Assembly: GCA_013397695.1 (NCBI GenBank) | Contig: VYZI01000113.1 | Span: 556,023 to 620,022 of the forward strand | Direction of reading: 5' to 3' | Length of the DNA stretch: 64,000 nucleotides | Source: Centropus unirufus | Lineage: Eukaryota; Chordata; Aves; Cuculiformes; Centropidae | In this document: piece by piece, positions 37,473-50,124 of the stretch | Numbering within the stretch: the stretch's first letter is position 1 | Layout of the letters: each line of letters begins with the position of its first letter | Notes under the pieces: model-generated | Databases searched by the model: none | What the model saw: the letters and a program-made list of their open reading frames with translations, nothing else | What the model was told of the DNA's origin: nothing | Translations under genes and position numbers: made by a program

Positions 37473-37902
37473 TGTGGTTTAGCCCCAGCAGGCAGCCAGC
37501 TCCCACACAGCTATTTGCACACTCTTTCCCCTCCAGTGGGATGGGAAGGAGAATCTGAAAGAAAAAGATAAAACTCACTGTTGAGATAAAGACATTTCAA
37601 CAGAACAGCAAAGGAATAGAAAGATAACAATATTATAATGGTAATAATAATAATCAAACATACAAAGCAAATAATGAACAATGCAACTCCTCATCACCCA
37701 TAACGTGATGCTCAGTGTTCCCCCAAGCAGTGATCCCCTTTGCCCCAGCCAGCATGCCCAGTTTATCCCCTTGGCCACTCTGGGTCAGATGTCCCAATCA
37801 TTCCCCCCACCCCCCACTTCCAATGTACACTCCCTCTCCTCTTTGGCAGGCTACTATGAGAAGCTGAAGAAAACTAGCCCTATCTCAGTCAAACTCAGGA
37901 CA
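37473..37902 (-). mobile_element. Solo LTR of an avian endogenous retrovirus (minus)
   Basis: In the minus orientation it starts TGTCCTGAGTTTGACTGAGA and ends GGGGCTAAACCACA, giving TG...CA ends about 430 bp apart. The wording (CTGCTGGGGCTAAACCACA, a GAGATAAAG block, a (TAA)-rich middle) matches an LTR type abundant in many bird genomes. The part expected to carry a TATATAA box and an ATGATGTCAT-like site reads CAGTTTATCCCCTTGGCCAC instead, so the core promoter appears deleted. No clear flanking duplication: AGTAT at the left versus GTCAA at the right. No internal retroviral sequence adjoins it. The 81-codon plus-strand frame across it is not a gene. Confidence 0.75.
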
Positions 37903-39418
37903 GTCAATAAGGTCTTCAGGTTCTGAGACCGATTATATTTCTCTTTCTGGTCCTTAAGCTGTGAATTGCCAGTTCAGCTGTCCTTTGAATTCTGCCAGCC
38001 ACCAGAAGACTACCTCTGACTCTAGGCAGGCCATTGTCCTGCTGGATCAGATTTTCTTGCCCTGACTGCTGAACAACCATACTGGTTTGTGTTGCAGCCC
38101 GGACTCATTGTATTCTCTCTGCTGACCCTTGTGGAGCTCTGCCAAACAACCCTCAAACTTTGACTGTGGCTGCAAAAAAAAAGTGTAAGCTTTCCAAAGA
38201 AAATTTATATTCATTTGAAATAATTTTTGCTGTGCATCATATAAATTACATAAATTATAAGGAGCCTTAAAACCTCTGGAGATGTGTTTAAGTGTCTTAC
38301 AGTGCCACAATATTTGCTTAACCTAGGCCTATATATGTGGGAAGAATCCCTGTGAAATGTAAATTTATTTAAATTTATGGATATAAATCATTTTGCAACA
38401 TGGACAAATGGAAACAAACATGAAAATATCTTGACTGCAACAAGTCAGCTATTCTGACATACACTTCCAAAACCTTTCATCTTGAATAATTTATTTCACA
38501 TGACATAGGTTCAGGAATTTGTATGCTTAAATGTGCAAATAAGAATGTATGGATCACTTAGTGAATGGTAATATTCAACTGGAAAATGTATATTTAGACA
38601 ATAAAGAAGACAATAAATAATCATCTGGAAATGTGTACATAGACAATAGAGGAGTGTGCCAGCCCTGCATGCAAACTGTGATCATTTTCAACATGACAGT
38701 CAATTGGTATAGAAAACTTGCAACTGAACTGAGAAAAGCAGTGATAAATTCATGTATAGCATCATTTGTTATCATTATACTTACATTAGGATCTATGATA
38801 AAGTTAGCAACTACTGTACGTCTCTGAAACACGGGAATAAAGTGTGATACTTTGGATTGCTGTGATGCTGCTAGCTATTAAAATGTATGTTTTAATTGTG
38901 ATCACTCCACTCCTGCATTAGCAGTGACAGGGAAGTTCAAAATCATAGTTTAAGCACCGATCCCAGACACTCTACTTGATGTAGATTCAAGCAAGTTAGT
39001 TTGCTTTTTTCATCCCTTTCTTTGGTTTTACATTACTCATTTCAATATCAAGCATAGATCTTTAAATAATTTTTTTTTCCTTGACCCATGCATTCATATA
39101 GCTGGGCTTTTTGAGATAAAAGTGAAGTTTATCTTTTTCATTTAAAGGTTTTATTCTACTTCCTTTATTTAATTCACCTGCTTGTACTAAACCAGTGAGA
39201 TATCTCAATACTTTTACAAGTCCAAAACTTGAGCAAGAGGTATTATAAGTTGACTGAAACTCAGTAGCATTTATTTACTAAACTGTTGATGTAGGTATGG
39301 ACATCTAAAATGGGTATATTCATATCTTGTGGTGGCTATAAGGGAATGTCATGCATTCTTTATCAGGCATTCAATTATGGAAATGTCTGCTGTGCTTTAA
39401 GTTCTGGACTATTGAGTG
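37903..39418. other. Non-coding DNA, no gene seen
   Basis: I see no gene. Paired short frames on opposite strands at 38575-38832 have no motifs. Confidence 0.6.
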
Positions 39419-40650
39419 GATCACAAAATCACAGAATGACTGACATTCAAAGAAACCTCCGGAGGTCATCTGGTTCAACCAACCCCTGCTCATGCAGGGC
39501 CACTTGGAGGAAGCTGCCCAGGACCATGTCCAAAAACTTTTTGAATATCTCTACATCCTCTTTGGACAACCTGTGATAGTACTTGGGCACCCTCACGGGA
39601 TGTGTTTCATGATGCCCAGACGGAACCTTTTGTGTTCCAGTTTGTGCCCATTTTGCCTTTTGTCATCACACTGGGCACCACTGAAAGGAGCATAACTCCA
39701 TCTCCTTTATCTATCTATATACAATCATAAATTCCTTTCCCCTTACCTCCCTCAACTTTCTTTTCTCTAAGCCAAAGAGTTAAAACTCTCTCAGCCTCTC
39801 CTTTTATGACAGGTGTTCCCATCCCTTAATCATATTTATAGCCAGGAGTAGAGGGGAAGGATTGCCTCCATTGATCTGCTGGTGACACTTCCTTATGCAG
39901 CCCAGAACACCATTAACCTTCTCTAACATGAGGACATATTACTGGCTTATGGTCAACATATTGTTCACCAGGTCCTTTTCTGCAAATCTGCCCAGGTGCA
40001 CAGCACCCAGCACATATTAGTGCATAGAGTTGCTCTTCCCCAAGGACCAGGACTTTGGACCTCCATTTGTTGAACTTCATGAGGTTCCTGTCAGCCCATG
40101 TCTTCAGGCTGTTAAGGTCCCCCTGGATAGCAGCACACCCTTCCAGCATATCAGCCATTCCTCCCAGTTTTGTGTCATCAGCCAATTTGCTGAGGGTGTA
40201 CAGTCCATCCCATCATCCAGACCATTCATAAAGATATTGAACAGGATCTGACCCATGAATGTCCTGTAGGGTACACCACTAATTGACCTCCCAGTAGACT
40301 TTGTACCATTGTTCACCAACCCGTGGGCTAGGTCTTTCAGTCCATCTCACTGTCTGATCATCCAGTCCATGCTTTAGCAGTTTCTCTATGAGAATGTAAG
40401 AGACAGCACTGAAAGAATTTCTGAATTCGAGGAAATAATTTCTACTGCTCTCCTCTAATCTACCAAGCCAACCATTTCATTGTAGAAGGTTATTAAGTTT
40501 ATCAAACATGAAGCTCTCTTGGTGGATCCATGTTGGTTGCTTTTGCTCACTTTCTTGTCCTTCACATGGACAGAATATCTTTCTAGGGTCTGTTTTCTGT
40601 CACCTTCTCAGGGAATAAGGTGAGGTTGATCAGTCAGATGTTTCATAATG
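39419..40650 (-). mobile_element. CR1 LINE, 5'-truncated, older copy (minus)
   Basis: The 3' end is at the left (TCACAAAATCACAGAATGAC). In sense direction, toward higher coordinates reversed, the element covers about 1.2 kb of CR1: the region around CACCTTATTCCCTGAGAAGG, the motif A neighbourhood, LFNIFMNGLDDGMD (near 40270) and MADDTKLGGMADMLEG (motif C near 40180, with Phe/Tyr changed to Met but both Asp retained), then the C-terminal domain and 3' UTR. Stops and frameshifts split it into several frames. The subfamily differs from the copies at 28 and 59 kb. Confidence 0.9.
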
Positions 40651-41290
40651 CTATTATTTTCCTCTGATTACCAGGGAACAGCTCTTCTAGTGATTCTTCA
40701 TTGCTATTACTGGACAATGATCCCCTAATTTCAATTTTTTGTCTCACTTGCTCTCAACAACAGCTTATTTATTTGTTTGTTTTTTAAAAAAGGAAAACTA
40801 TTAGTTTCCCTCTAATTGCTAATCCATTACTCATAGACACACAAAGCTTTTATGTAGGGGAGTTGGTTAAGAACTTTCAGCATGAATGTCTTGTCACAAA
40901 AATATGATCATTCATGCTCCAATAACATCACTCACATGCAGAGACACTCTTCTCCAAATATTTGTGTGAGCAGAAGGAGTTTGTATGAATTTTCATGGGA
41001 AAATTAAACAATCAATGAACCATAGAGAAATTAGAATTCATAAAAAAAGCCATGATCAAAATTATTGTTATTACCCCTTAGTTAAAGTAGCAGTCCTCTA
41101 AACTTAATCATTTTCAATAAGCTCTGGACAGCATTTCTTTGTCTTAATTCTCTTAATACCAGTATAAACTGTTACTTTACCTTAAAGAAGTTTGGTTAAT
41201 CCTTGGCGTTTCTAAAGCCACAGAGATTTGCCTGTCCAAATTCACCTATTAGATATTTAGATATTATTTTATTCAGATAGTCAGCAGAAA
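40651..41290. other. Non-coding DNA, no gene seen
   Basis: I see no gene. The CR1 to the left may extend a little further than drawn. Confidence 0.55.
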
Positions 41291-41760
41291 GCTGCCAGTA
41301 ACAGGCTTGTTGTGTCGTAACTCCCCCAAAACCACAAGGAACAGAGATTTGCCAGACTCAGCTTGAGTAAGCTGCTGGTGAGTGCCGATCTCCCTGAACA
41401 ACTGGACATTGTGGGCAATTTCTCGGCTATGAGCCTACAGAATTAGGTAGCTGAACAGCATCTGGAGTGAGGTGAAGACATCACAGTCTGGCATTGTAGC
41501 AATGTGGCCAGAAAAAGCAGCAAGTGGTGTCTCAGCAAAACGGAAAAGCATCTGTCTCTGTACCTAGTGGTGATCTCATCCTTATCTCCCTCCTCTTGCC
41601 CTTGTCCCCGTTATTGAAGATATAAGTATTGTCTCCTGCCAACACTTCGTTGAGCAGAGAAACTCCAATTAATTGAGCACTGGGGAGCTGGAGTTGATCT
41701 TGATCTTCTCCTCCTTCTTGGGAAGGGTGCTTCTCTTGGTAAGAAACAGCAATTTCATCT
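41291..41760 (-). pseudogene. Coding-like broken tract, unknown parent
   Basis: This stretch is GC-richer than its surroundings. On the minus strand, from 41759 down to about 41535, one frame is open for about 75 codons (…SLLNEVLAGDNTYIFNNGDK…). After a shift, another runs from about 41550 almost to 41281 with a single stop (…RFAETPLAAFSGHIATMPDC…, …REIAHNVQLFREIGTHQQLT…). The composition looks like ordinary soluble protein, unlike the Phe/Leu/Ile-rich chance frames elsewhere in the window. I do not recognise the family. A degraded processed pseudogene would explain the GC content and the frameshift plus stop, but I see no poly(A) tail or target-site duplication. The alternative is a GC-rich LTR: plus-strand TGTTGTGTCG at 41309 and a TATAAG at 41620 would allow that. 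Confidence 0.3.
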
Positions 41761-42279
41761 CAGCTATATTGCAGACAATATTTGAGAAACTTTCTTGTTA
41801 TATACACATAAACACTACAAATTCTAGGTGTTTTTTAATTAATGGCTGCTAATCAGCAAGTGAATTTATCAATGGCAATACCTTAAAAAATCTGTAAAAT
41901 TGGTCACTCTAATGGATCATTTATATTGACTTTAAGAAACTATGTCAGTGAAAGTCCTTGTATGGGCTCTGACAGGCTCGATCAATATTATATCCTTTCA
42001 GTTGGAGCCCGTATTTGGGGCTCTGGAGAACATCCCTCCAGCATGGAAAACAAGGGAGTCCTCATTGAAATCTTATGACACCAATGGGAGGGCTTCCATA
42101 GCTATATACCAGACCCTTTACCCATGTTATGCAACACCTAAAAAAGGCAGAAAATCTCCAGCGAAGATGATCAGTTTTTATTCTATGACAATCTGTAGCT
42201 GAATAAGAGTATTTACTTGAAATAAACTTGAGAGATTTAAGTATGTATTGTAAGATAGGCATAGCTATCTCAAGTGTGA
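41761..42279. other. Non-coding DNA, no gene seen
   Basis: Contains an 86-codon frame (41942-42202, plus) without recognisable motifs; its reverse strand is also partly open. Not called as a gene. Confidence 0.5.
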
Positions 42280-42336
42280 TTCTCTCACCTGCCAGATATG
42301 ACTACCAACCTCAACTGTTCTGTGATTCTGTGATAG
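42280..42336 (+). mobile_element. CR1 3' terminus only (plus)
   Basis: CTACCAACCTCAACTGTTCT followed by GTGATTCTGTGAT is the conserved end of a CR1 3' UTR with its octamer repeats. Only about 55 bp are recognisable, so it is a very short or very old insertion. Confidence 0.65.
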
Positions 42337-44693
42337 AGTAGGGTGATACACAGAGGCTGCCAAGGTGCAAAGTACAAGCCAATATGAAGCCTGAAAAATA
42401 AACATATCCACATCTGTAAATCTACAGGTATTAATATAATACCTCTGAAAATAAATTTGTTGAGAAATTGTTACATAGACTGTAGAGGTGATTTGTTTAA
42501 ATTATTCTTAGAGCTAGGGGAAAGAAAGAGGAACATTTCAAGGAGATGAAGAGAAACAGTTACAGTTTGTCATTGAACCAGACACAATCAGCAGATTGAG
42601 TTTATCAGGTGTGATGATGACAATAAAAATTAAAGAATATAATAGACTCTATTTTATCACAGATATTTTCCCTTGTATAAGCTACACTATATAGGAGAGA
42701 AGCTAAGAAACTATCTGCCAAAAAAAAAAATAAAAATGCTTATTTCTCCCTCTGTCCTTCAGCATGCCTCTATTTTATGAATTTTCTGTTATTCTGTTGC
42801 CAGACCCAGGGCCTCAACTATGCTCCTTATCATTATGCATAGTTCAAGAAAGACACCAAAAAAACTCTTGGAGTTTTTTGTAAGGTAATATACATGTGTG
42901 TGTATGACAAGTTTCATCCTAAATCTTATTTATCACCAGTTGGCCAAATTTCTACAAGATACAGATGCCTATTTTCACATATAAAAATAAAAAAAACCAC
43001 TATCGATTTATATATGTCTAATAAATTGATGTTTTCACTGTATCTGATTCTTTTCTGAATCCAACAACTTTCCTCACTGTAGAAATACTTAGTGACTGAG
43101 AGTTCCATAGAGTAATTTCAATATGTATAGGGAATTATCCTTAGTTTTAAGTGTGTTACATCTGTCTTACTGACCTATAACCTGGTCCAGGAGGTAGATC
43201 AAATTAGCTTTTTATTTCTCTTTATCCTTTCATACCTTTACCACATAGTCATTACTGAAAATCCTCCCCAACCCTTTTCCCATATTTTAAACTTTTTTAA
43301 TCTGCCTGTCATAGTATTATGGTATTTCAGTGCTGCATTCTTTTTCTTGATCCTTTTGGAGACAGACCAATCAGAACGGAATGCAGCATTCAAAACAACT
43401 GGGTAACATTATAGCCATTTTCTTAGGACCATTACCAAGATGTGATTTTGGGATCACTTCTACACATTGTGTCAATACTTAATGGACTATTCAGGAGGGA
43501 TTTTTTATGCATAGATTCAATTGTCTTTAAAGCTAGGAATTCCTAAGAGCTGGGATCAGCAGCTATAAGCATTGCACTGGGCTTAGAGTCACATCACACA
43601 CATTCAGCTCACAGGGTACATACACTGCTAATTTGCCTTGGAAACTGAAAACCTTAGCAGATTGAGACTTGTCTCCCTTTGTCCTTCCTGTTTCTCATCT
43701 ATGAACTTGCAGTTGCCATGCTAGCAACCCCAGAGCTCCTTTTACCCATTTCAGAGCTGCAGAAACACTAAAGCCATTTGATGCACACCCTTGGCCTTCC
43801 TGCAGGTTTCTGGGCCTCTGTTTTGTTGGTTGCATGTCCTAGGAGTACTCTGCTTCAATAGGGACGTGCACATTTAATTATGCATATGAGCACTCATGTG
43901 CCTATGAGCTGAAATTGTGAGTCTTAGACCTGTAGGAGTGTTCTTTATCTCACCAGTAATAGACAAAACCACAGCATTGATCAAGACACAAATAAATTAA
44001 TGCTCTCACATTTTCAGCCATCTAGGAAATGATCACAAAATAATGTATTTTCTCAACAATGAGTGGATGTTTGAAGGAAAACTACAAACACAGACAGTAA
44101 ATGTTGCAGGAATAGGAAACCAATTAAAAAAAGGTCCATATGGATTACACTGAGCACAGCGGGATGTAGCACACAGGGAATGAGTGCCATATGGAGGGTA
44201 GATTTTGAGCCCATCTGGGTGTTTTCTTTGCTCAGATCCACAATCTGAGCTTCAAATGACAAACATCTTAAAAATGTTGCTGTTAATTTTATTTTTACTG
44301 TAACTTATGTGCATACACAATAAACATCAGTTGGAAGTATGTGGTTTTCAGCTATAAAGAATAAATTTCTCTTACCGAGTTTCACTAACGTAGGGTCAGA
44401 TCTGAAAGTTTCCTGGGAAATAGTAGCAAGAATCAGCAAAAATGCTGTAGTCTCTTAGAAACAGAAGAGGAAGAAAATTACGAAATGGCACAGTGATTTT
44501 CCTACCTCTTTATAAACTCCCAGGGTGGGGGGCAATTAATCTGCAACGTTGTTTTTACTCGTTACCATTTTTAACTCTATTACTTTTCTAGTTTCAGAAC
44601 GTCAGCTTGGTTTGTTGAAGGTAATTCTTCATCCAGCTGTGTAATATACAGGAAGAGAGAGGAAGATGATCCAGTCATCAAATGCTCCAAAAC

Positions 44694-44735
44694 TTCTGCT
44701 CAGAAGGAACAAAGGTGTTCTGCTCAGAGGAACAA
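44694..44735. repeat. Direct repeat, about 18 bp x2, 24-bp spacing
   Basis: TTCTGCTCAGAAGGAACAA at 44694-44712 recurs with one base missing at 44718-44735. Confidence 0.8.
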
Positions 44736-45633
44736 TGGATCTCCTTACCACTGTTTACACAGAATAAGACACAACCATTTTCATTTCAACATTATTCAAT
44801 AATTTCTCATGTAAAATCTCTGTCCAGAAAATGTTCTCCAATTTTATTGGAGTTTTCTGTACCATTTGAAACTGGATCTATGGGGGGGGTATTTTTAATC
44901 TATTTTTGCATATAAAATTTTATTTATGGTAGCAAATGTAGTTACTATACAACAGTAGAGGATGCCCAAAAGGGTAATATATAGTTTCAATGAAACACTA
45001 TATTGTTTCTTCTGTATGTTGTCTTTTCTGCTTTTTCAATCTAATATTTCACACTCGCTATTGATTTTCCATTTATTTCATATTCCCTGGCTGCCTGGGG
45101 TATTTTTTTAGCCAAACAAGAAATCAGCTGGAGTACTTTCAGGTCAAGATCTATAACAACAGAAAAGTAAGCCTGCAAAGAAATCAGAGCACTGCCTTCA
45201 GAGCCAAAGCCATAGAAGGAGAAAAAAAACACTCAAAACAGACAAAAATTTTATAATGTACAAGCCCTTTATAAATGAATATGAACAAAATTTCCTAACA
45301 CACTTTTAAAAGTCTAAATGATTCAAGCTATGAGGAAGGCATTTTTCATCTTGGAAAAGAGTATATGCACAAAAATGTTCAATGATTTAAGAATTAATTT
45401 TAAAATGAGCATGAATTGTCTGGTATACAAGTTCTGTAAGTATCATTCCTCAGACTGATCTATCTGTCATCTGCATTATTTTCTGTCACTTTAAATAGTT
45501 ATAGTGGGGTTCTTTTATTCATCTGTATTAATTATAAAATATGCATTTAAACTCTGAGTAACAGTCTGTATGAAATATTCCATTTATTTCACCAGTGTGG
45601 CAATCAGATAATGACTTCTCATGCCTACTCACT

Positions 45634-45678
45634 TTTAACAGGTAAGAAGAAGTAAGGTAAGAATTTAACAGGTAAGAA
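45634..45678. repeat. Direct repeat, 15 bp x2, 30-bp spacing
   Basis: TTTAACAGGTAAGAA at 45634-45648 is repeated exactly at 45664-45678. Each copy contains a splice-donor-like AGGTAAG, but there is no exon context. Confidence 0.8.
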
Positions 45679-46237
45679 TTAGTGCTTTTAGCCACATCCC
45701 TTTAGTATAGTTTTATTTCATTCACTTACCCTTATAGTTCCTAAAGTTTTCTCAGAGTTACAGCTTTCCTCACTCTAGAAATTTCATATATTATTATTCA
45801 TAAATGTTTCATTTTGCATCTGTGCATATTACAACTTTTTTTCTTTTAATGTGCCCTCACGAATCTAGAGTGAGGCAACTTCACATGATCTAACTCATCT
45901 TCAATTTGTTTTAAAAAATTAGCACTTTTCCAGTTTTCTGGGATTCTCCAAAGAGAATATTCCAAGAGTTCAAGAGTCCTTTAAAAAGTCTATTAGCAAG
46001 ATAAAGACAAATTCATTGACTTAAGAAGTCAAAAAATTTTCTTAGAAGTCTGTAAATCCTGCAAAATACTCAAAGTTGTAATTTCAAGCTGCCTTCTTTT
46101 TTTTTCTTTTCTTTTTTGCTGGGCAGATGGTGTAGGAGTCAGATATATTGTTCTTTCTCTTTTGAGCTTTGGTGTTCCATGCACTACTAGGACAGAGAAA
46201 ATCAGTTTTCAAGCCTCTCCACCAAATAAATATGCGG

Positions 46238-46285
46238 CAACTTTCTTATCCTTCCTGTGTTCAACTTTCTTATCCTTCCTGTGTT
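46238..46285. repeat. Perfect 24-bp tandem duplication
   Basis: The 24-bp unit at 46238-46261 (starting CAACTTTCTTATCC) is followed immediately by an identical copy at 46262-46285. Perfect identity implies a recent duplication. Confidence 0.95.
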
Positions 46286-47294
46286 CTTCCCACTCTCTGT
46301 TCTTCAAATCTTTTGCATGTTGAATAACTGATTGTCTGGGTTTTGCTTGTTCATTCAGAGTTTCTTTTCAAAATTTGCTTTTGTTTGTTAGGTGCAGGTC
46401 TCATTTATCTTTCTCCAAACCTGGTTAAGTATACTTACAGTGAGAGCCAAATTAACTGTACAAGCTCCCTAGCACAAATTGGATCTTATCATCTTATTAT
46501 CTAGAATAAACATCAGTTTGAATTTATGAAGTCTTCTCATCTTTTCATACTACTTTATAAAAGAAAAGATGTTACTTTGGGATCTCTTTTGAATGAAAGG
46601 AAGACTGAATACCAAGAACCACTACTAACGTTATTTCAATCCAATCACTGATATCTAATAAATGATTACTGTGAAAGTTTATTCAGGGTAAACAAACTTC
46701 AACAATATAGCCCCTCTCCCTAAAGCAGAATTAATAGTTGCCTTCTATAGTTGTTGCATTGTTAAATCAATAATTACATGTTAGACAAAATATTCATTAA
46801 CTCCTCTACACTGAAGGTGAGTTCATCAAAATATATATAAGATAATGAACGGGATTCTTTTTCTTCCTACTCTAAATGTAACTTTGTGACTTTTCTGTCT
46901 GCACTTTCTGGCCCTTTGTAACACTGGTTTATGACAACTGAAGATAAAGAGGTAAGAAGAAAAGAAGGGGGGAGGGTGTGCCAAATAAAGGGCCAAAAGA
47001 ACATGAACAGAACATGGACTTTGACATGAACATGAAATTTGACTTGATTTCTGTAGTACATTCCACCAACAATGAAACTGAGGTATTTCAATGAAGGCCA
47101 GAGAACATGAGTTTAACCCCAACTTAGAGACTTTACATACTTTCATTTTGATGATTTAGAAAAGTTTGAACTTTACATAAGGCGTTCCTACCAATTTCCA
47201 CTTCACTTATCAAACAAACAAAACACAAAAAAAAATCTCCCAAACTTAGTATGATCTCTAGAAGCAAAATAAGAGGCTAAAAATATACTTGATT

Positions 47295-47352
47295 TTTCCT
47301 AGCCTTTTCCTTTCCTTTTTTTTCCTTTTTTTTTCCTTTTTCCTTTCTTTTC
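47295..47352. repeat. T/C-rich (TTTCC)n-like tract
   Basis: An imperfect polypyrimidine tract of TTTCC units with lengthening T runs, nearly free of purines for over 50 bp. Confidence 0.75.
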
Positions 47353-49586
47353 AGCACTCTTTACAATGAAATTGTTTCAGCTGTGGTAAATATTGTTCAA
47401 GCATGAATCTGCAATACATTTTGTATTTTGATATTCATAAGTAGATTTCCTTCCAAACTGAAGAGGTTTATTACAGTCTGACTGGCAGTTAGAGAGACAC
47501 ATTTTCAAGAAGTACACTATGTATTTGGCTTTCTTTCTTGCTTTTCACTTTAGTTTGTAACTAGATTATACTCCTTTTCATGGCTTTTTTTCCCAATTAT
47601 TGCTACATCCTTAGACATATCTACTGTGAACTACTACTCCAGCTCTTTCACTTATTTTCTTCAGATGAAAATATGAATCAAATTCTGTATCTTTATTCCA
47701 CTAATTCGGTACTTCTTCAAAGAGCATCAAAGCACTCTTTGATCAAATGAGAAATGATCAAAGACTAAGCTTGTTAGGAATAAAAAACCCACAAAGTGGA
47801 GATTCTAGTGTCTTTTTTCAGTTTTGTAGCTCCTAAAGTTTATGGTATAGTTCTAAGGTTGATGGTAGAAAAAAGTAAGGCAGAAATTGAAGGCCAATGG
47901 AAGTATCAGTATTACTGAAATACTCAACTGTTTCATGCTCTTGTTTTCAGTGCAACACTAGCTTGTGGAACAAGAAGAGTTATATACCTCATTGAGAACT
48001 CTATTCTCAGGTACATACCTAAGTTTTCACCCCAGGTCAAATAGGATTTAAAATTAAATTAATATCTTCCAGTTGGAAAATAATGTCAACTACATGTTCC
48101 TGATTAACCTAGCAGTGCACTGGACCCAAAGAACTCTGAGAGGCTGATGTAGCTCTTCTACACTACTAATCCAGAGCTCCTGTTTAGTTCTAACTCTTTT
48201 TTTTTTCCAATGTGACCGCTTGCATTACAGCTAAGGTAATTTGAGATGGTAATTAAAATATAGACAGCCTGAGTTATCACTGCACTAGAGATAAACTTTG
48301 AAATTGATAATGAATAAGAATTGAGGGGAGGTTGTTTTTATTTTCATTAATTTCTTAATATGTATATGTTACAAGGAATATTTTAGGAAGGAATTAAAGG
48401 TTTCCTTTTAAATATTGCCATATTTTTCAAATGTAGTAATTTATCTTTCAGAGATGGTTTATACTGTTTTAGTCCTTGCTATCTGTATCCATATGCTTGC
48501 TTACTATATTAATTACAACCATAAACACAGGAAATGAGGATGATTATATTTCAAGCCTTTATGTCAAAACAATTTCAGATTGGCTCATCCACCTTCTGAA
48601 AATTAACCGAAAATAATAAACAGATATTTTGTAAATCTTTGGGATGTTAATGAAATCTATATGTTTTTAACAAGTATTACCTAGATAATCCAAAGTTCAG
48701 AATTCAGGCCAGCCAGATAACCAAAAAGAAAAAGAGAATAAAAGGCAGAAGGCAGCTGAAACCATCTTTGCCCTCTTTATTTAGTCCTAGCACAAGAACT
48801 CCTATTGATTTATTCATCTCCTAGCTACTCCTTTCACATTTTTAGCAGCACTTATTTCCAAAACTTATACCTTACATAATCTGCTCTTTTACACCTCTCA
48901 CATTCCCCTTGTACAACCTTCATCACTCCTTTAACCATGATCATAGAACTGTATTAACCTTATCGTATGATACATATCGATAGGGAACAGTGAATAAAAC
49001 CAGATAGGCTTACAAATGTTTTTGGAGGTAGACCTTTGCAAGGAGAATTCAGACTGATTTCTCAGAGGAGAAAGAACAAGGAAGATGGACAGGTAATCTA
49101 GAAAAGGATATGTAGTACCAAAGAAAGCATTAATGACTGGAGGCTTAAATCAGCAAAATTCAAACTGGAAATAAAGCACAAATTAGTAACTATGTTTTTT
49201 TGTGATTCACAACTATAAGGAATGATCAAGGAAATTTTTATTATCCAGTTCTTAATATCTTCACAATATACCCTCTAATTGTTTTTTGATAAAATGTCCT
49301 CAGTCTAGTCATACCAGTTATTGACAAAATGCAGGCATAACTGGTGGATGTTTAAAATACTGTGACATAATCAAGACAACAAAATGTATTCATAGTTAGA
49401 AAGAGACGATGGAAAGTGTTCATTTGATAACAAGTGTAGGAAAACCAGTAATTGATACGTGATGTTGAGAAAGCTGAAATATTTCACTTTTCTGAATCAG
49501 TCTTAATTAAAACAATAAATTGGAGCCATGTAGCTACCTAATACTGATTAATAGTAACAAAAAAACCCCAAAAAGTAGTAGTGCTT

Positions 49587-49617
<31 letters not shown>
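49587..49617. repeat. (TAG)n trinucleotide microsatellite
   Basis: Ten uninterrupted TAG units, with a short partial array (GTAGTAGTG) just upstream at 49575-49583. A pure array of this length is likely polymorphic. Confidence 0.95.
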
Positions 49618-50124
49618 CCTTCAGCCCAGAAAGGGAAGGAAAACTTTATAGCATATCTTCTACATTATATATACTTTCAAAACATTTGAACTTCATTAAC
49701 TTCTTCCTGAAATACTTAGTAGGATGATATGAAAGATCATACAATCATTCTCTTTGTGAAATTCTTGAGGTGGAAGCAGACACCAAAAGTGTGGAAAAGC
49801 ATAAATATAATGTTAATAAATGTAGTAAGTATGGTGTTTTTGGAAAAAAAATAACAGCAAGCAAAGGGGAAATAAAGTAATGCAGCCAGCTTTTGCTTAG
49901 TTCTGATAAAACTGAGGCATGAGTATTCTAGGAAACTTTTTGCAAACATTCTGCAGAAACAGTACACATCATGTACTTCACTGTCATAATATATATATGT
50001 AAGAAGCCAGAAAGCTGAAGTTGATTTAATTGCTACATTTAGTTGCAAAATTAGTTGGCCAACCTTAGCCAGTTAACATAATGAAATTCAAAGATTGTTT
50101 GGGGGAATATAAAGAAGCCTATAT
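49618..50124. other. Non-coding DNA, no gene seen
   Basis: The open frame at 49737-50048 (minus, 103 codons) is Phe/Leu-rich with no motif. No gene is called. Confidence 0.55.

Larger units (their letters stand above)
42337..49573. other. Long non-coding stretch, no gene seen
   Basis: About 7.2 kb with no recognisable gene. It contains short tandem duplications at 44694-44735, 45634-45678 and 46238-46285 and a T/C-rich tract at 47295-47352. Faint CR1-antisense-like wording at 43330-43410 and 45920-46090 is too weak to call. The 106-codon minus-strand frame at 46826-47146 has no motif. Confidence 0.5.

Noticed and set aside
43330..43410. Possible CR1-antisense wording (GCAGCATTCAAAACAACTGG)
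   Set aside because: A single short block with no 3' terminus nearby and no supporting flanks.
45920..46090. Faint similarity to antisense CR1 5' coding region
   Set aside because: Only scattered words match (for example TTTCCAGTTTTCTGGGAT). Too weak without an alignment.
46826..47146. 106-codon minus-strand frame with two hydrophobic stretches
   Set aside because: Overlapping frames, a poly-Pro/Phe/Ser run from low-complexity DNA, no signal of a known family and no splice context.
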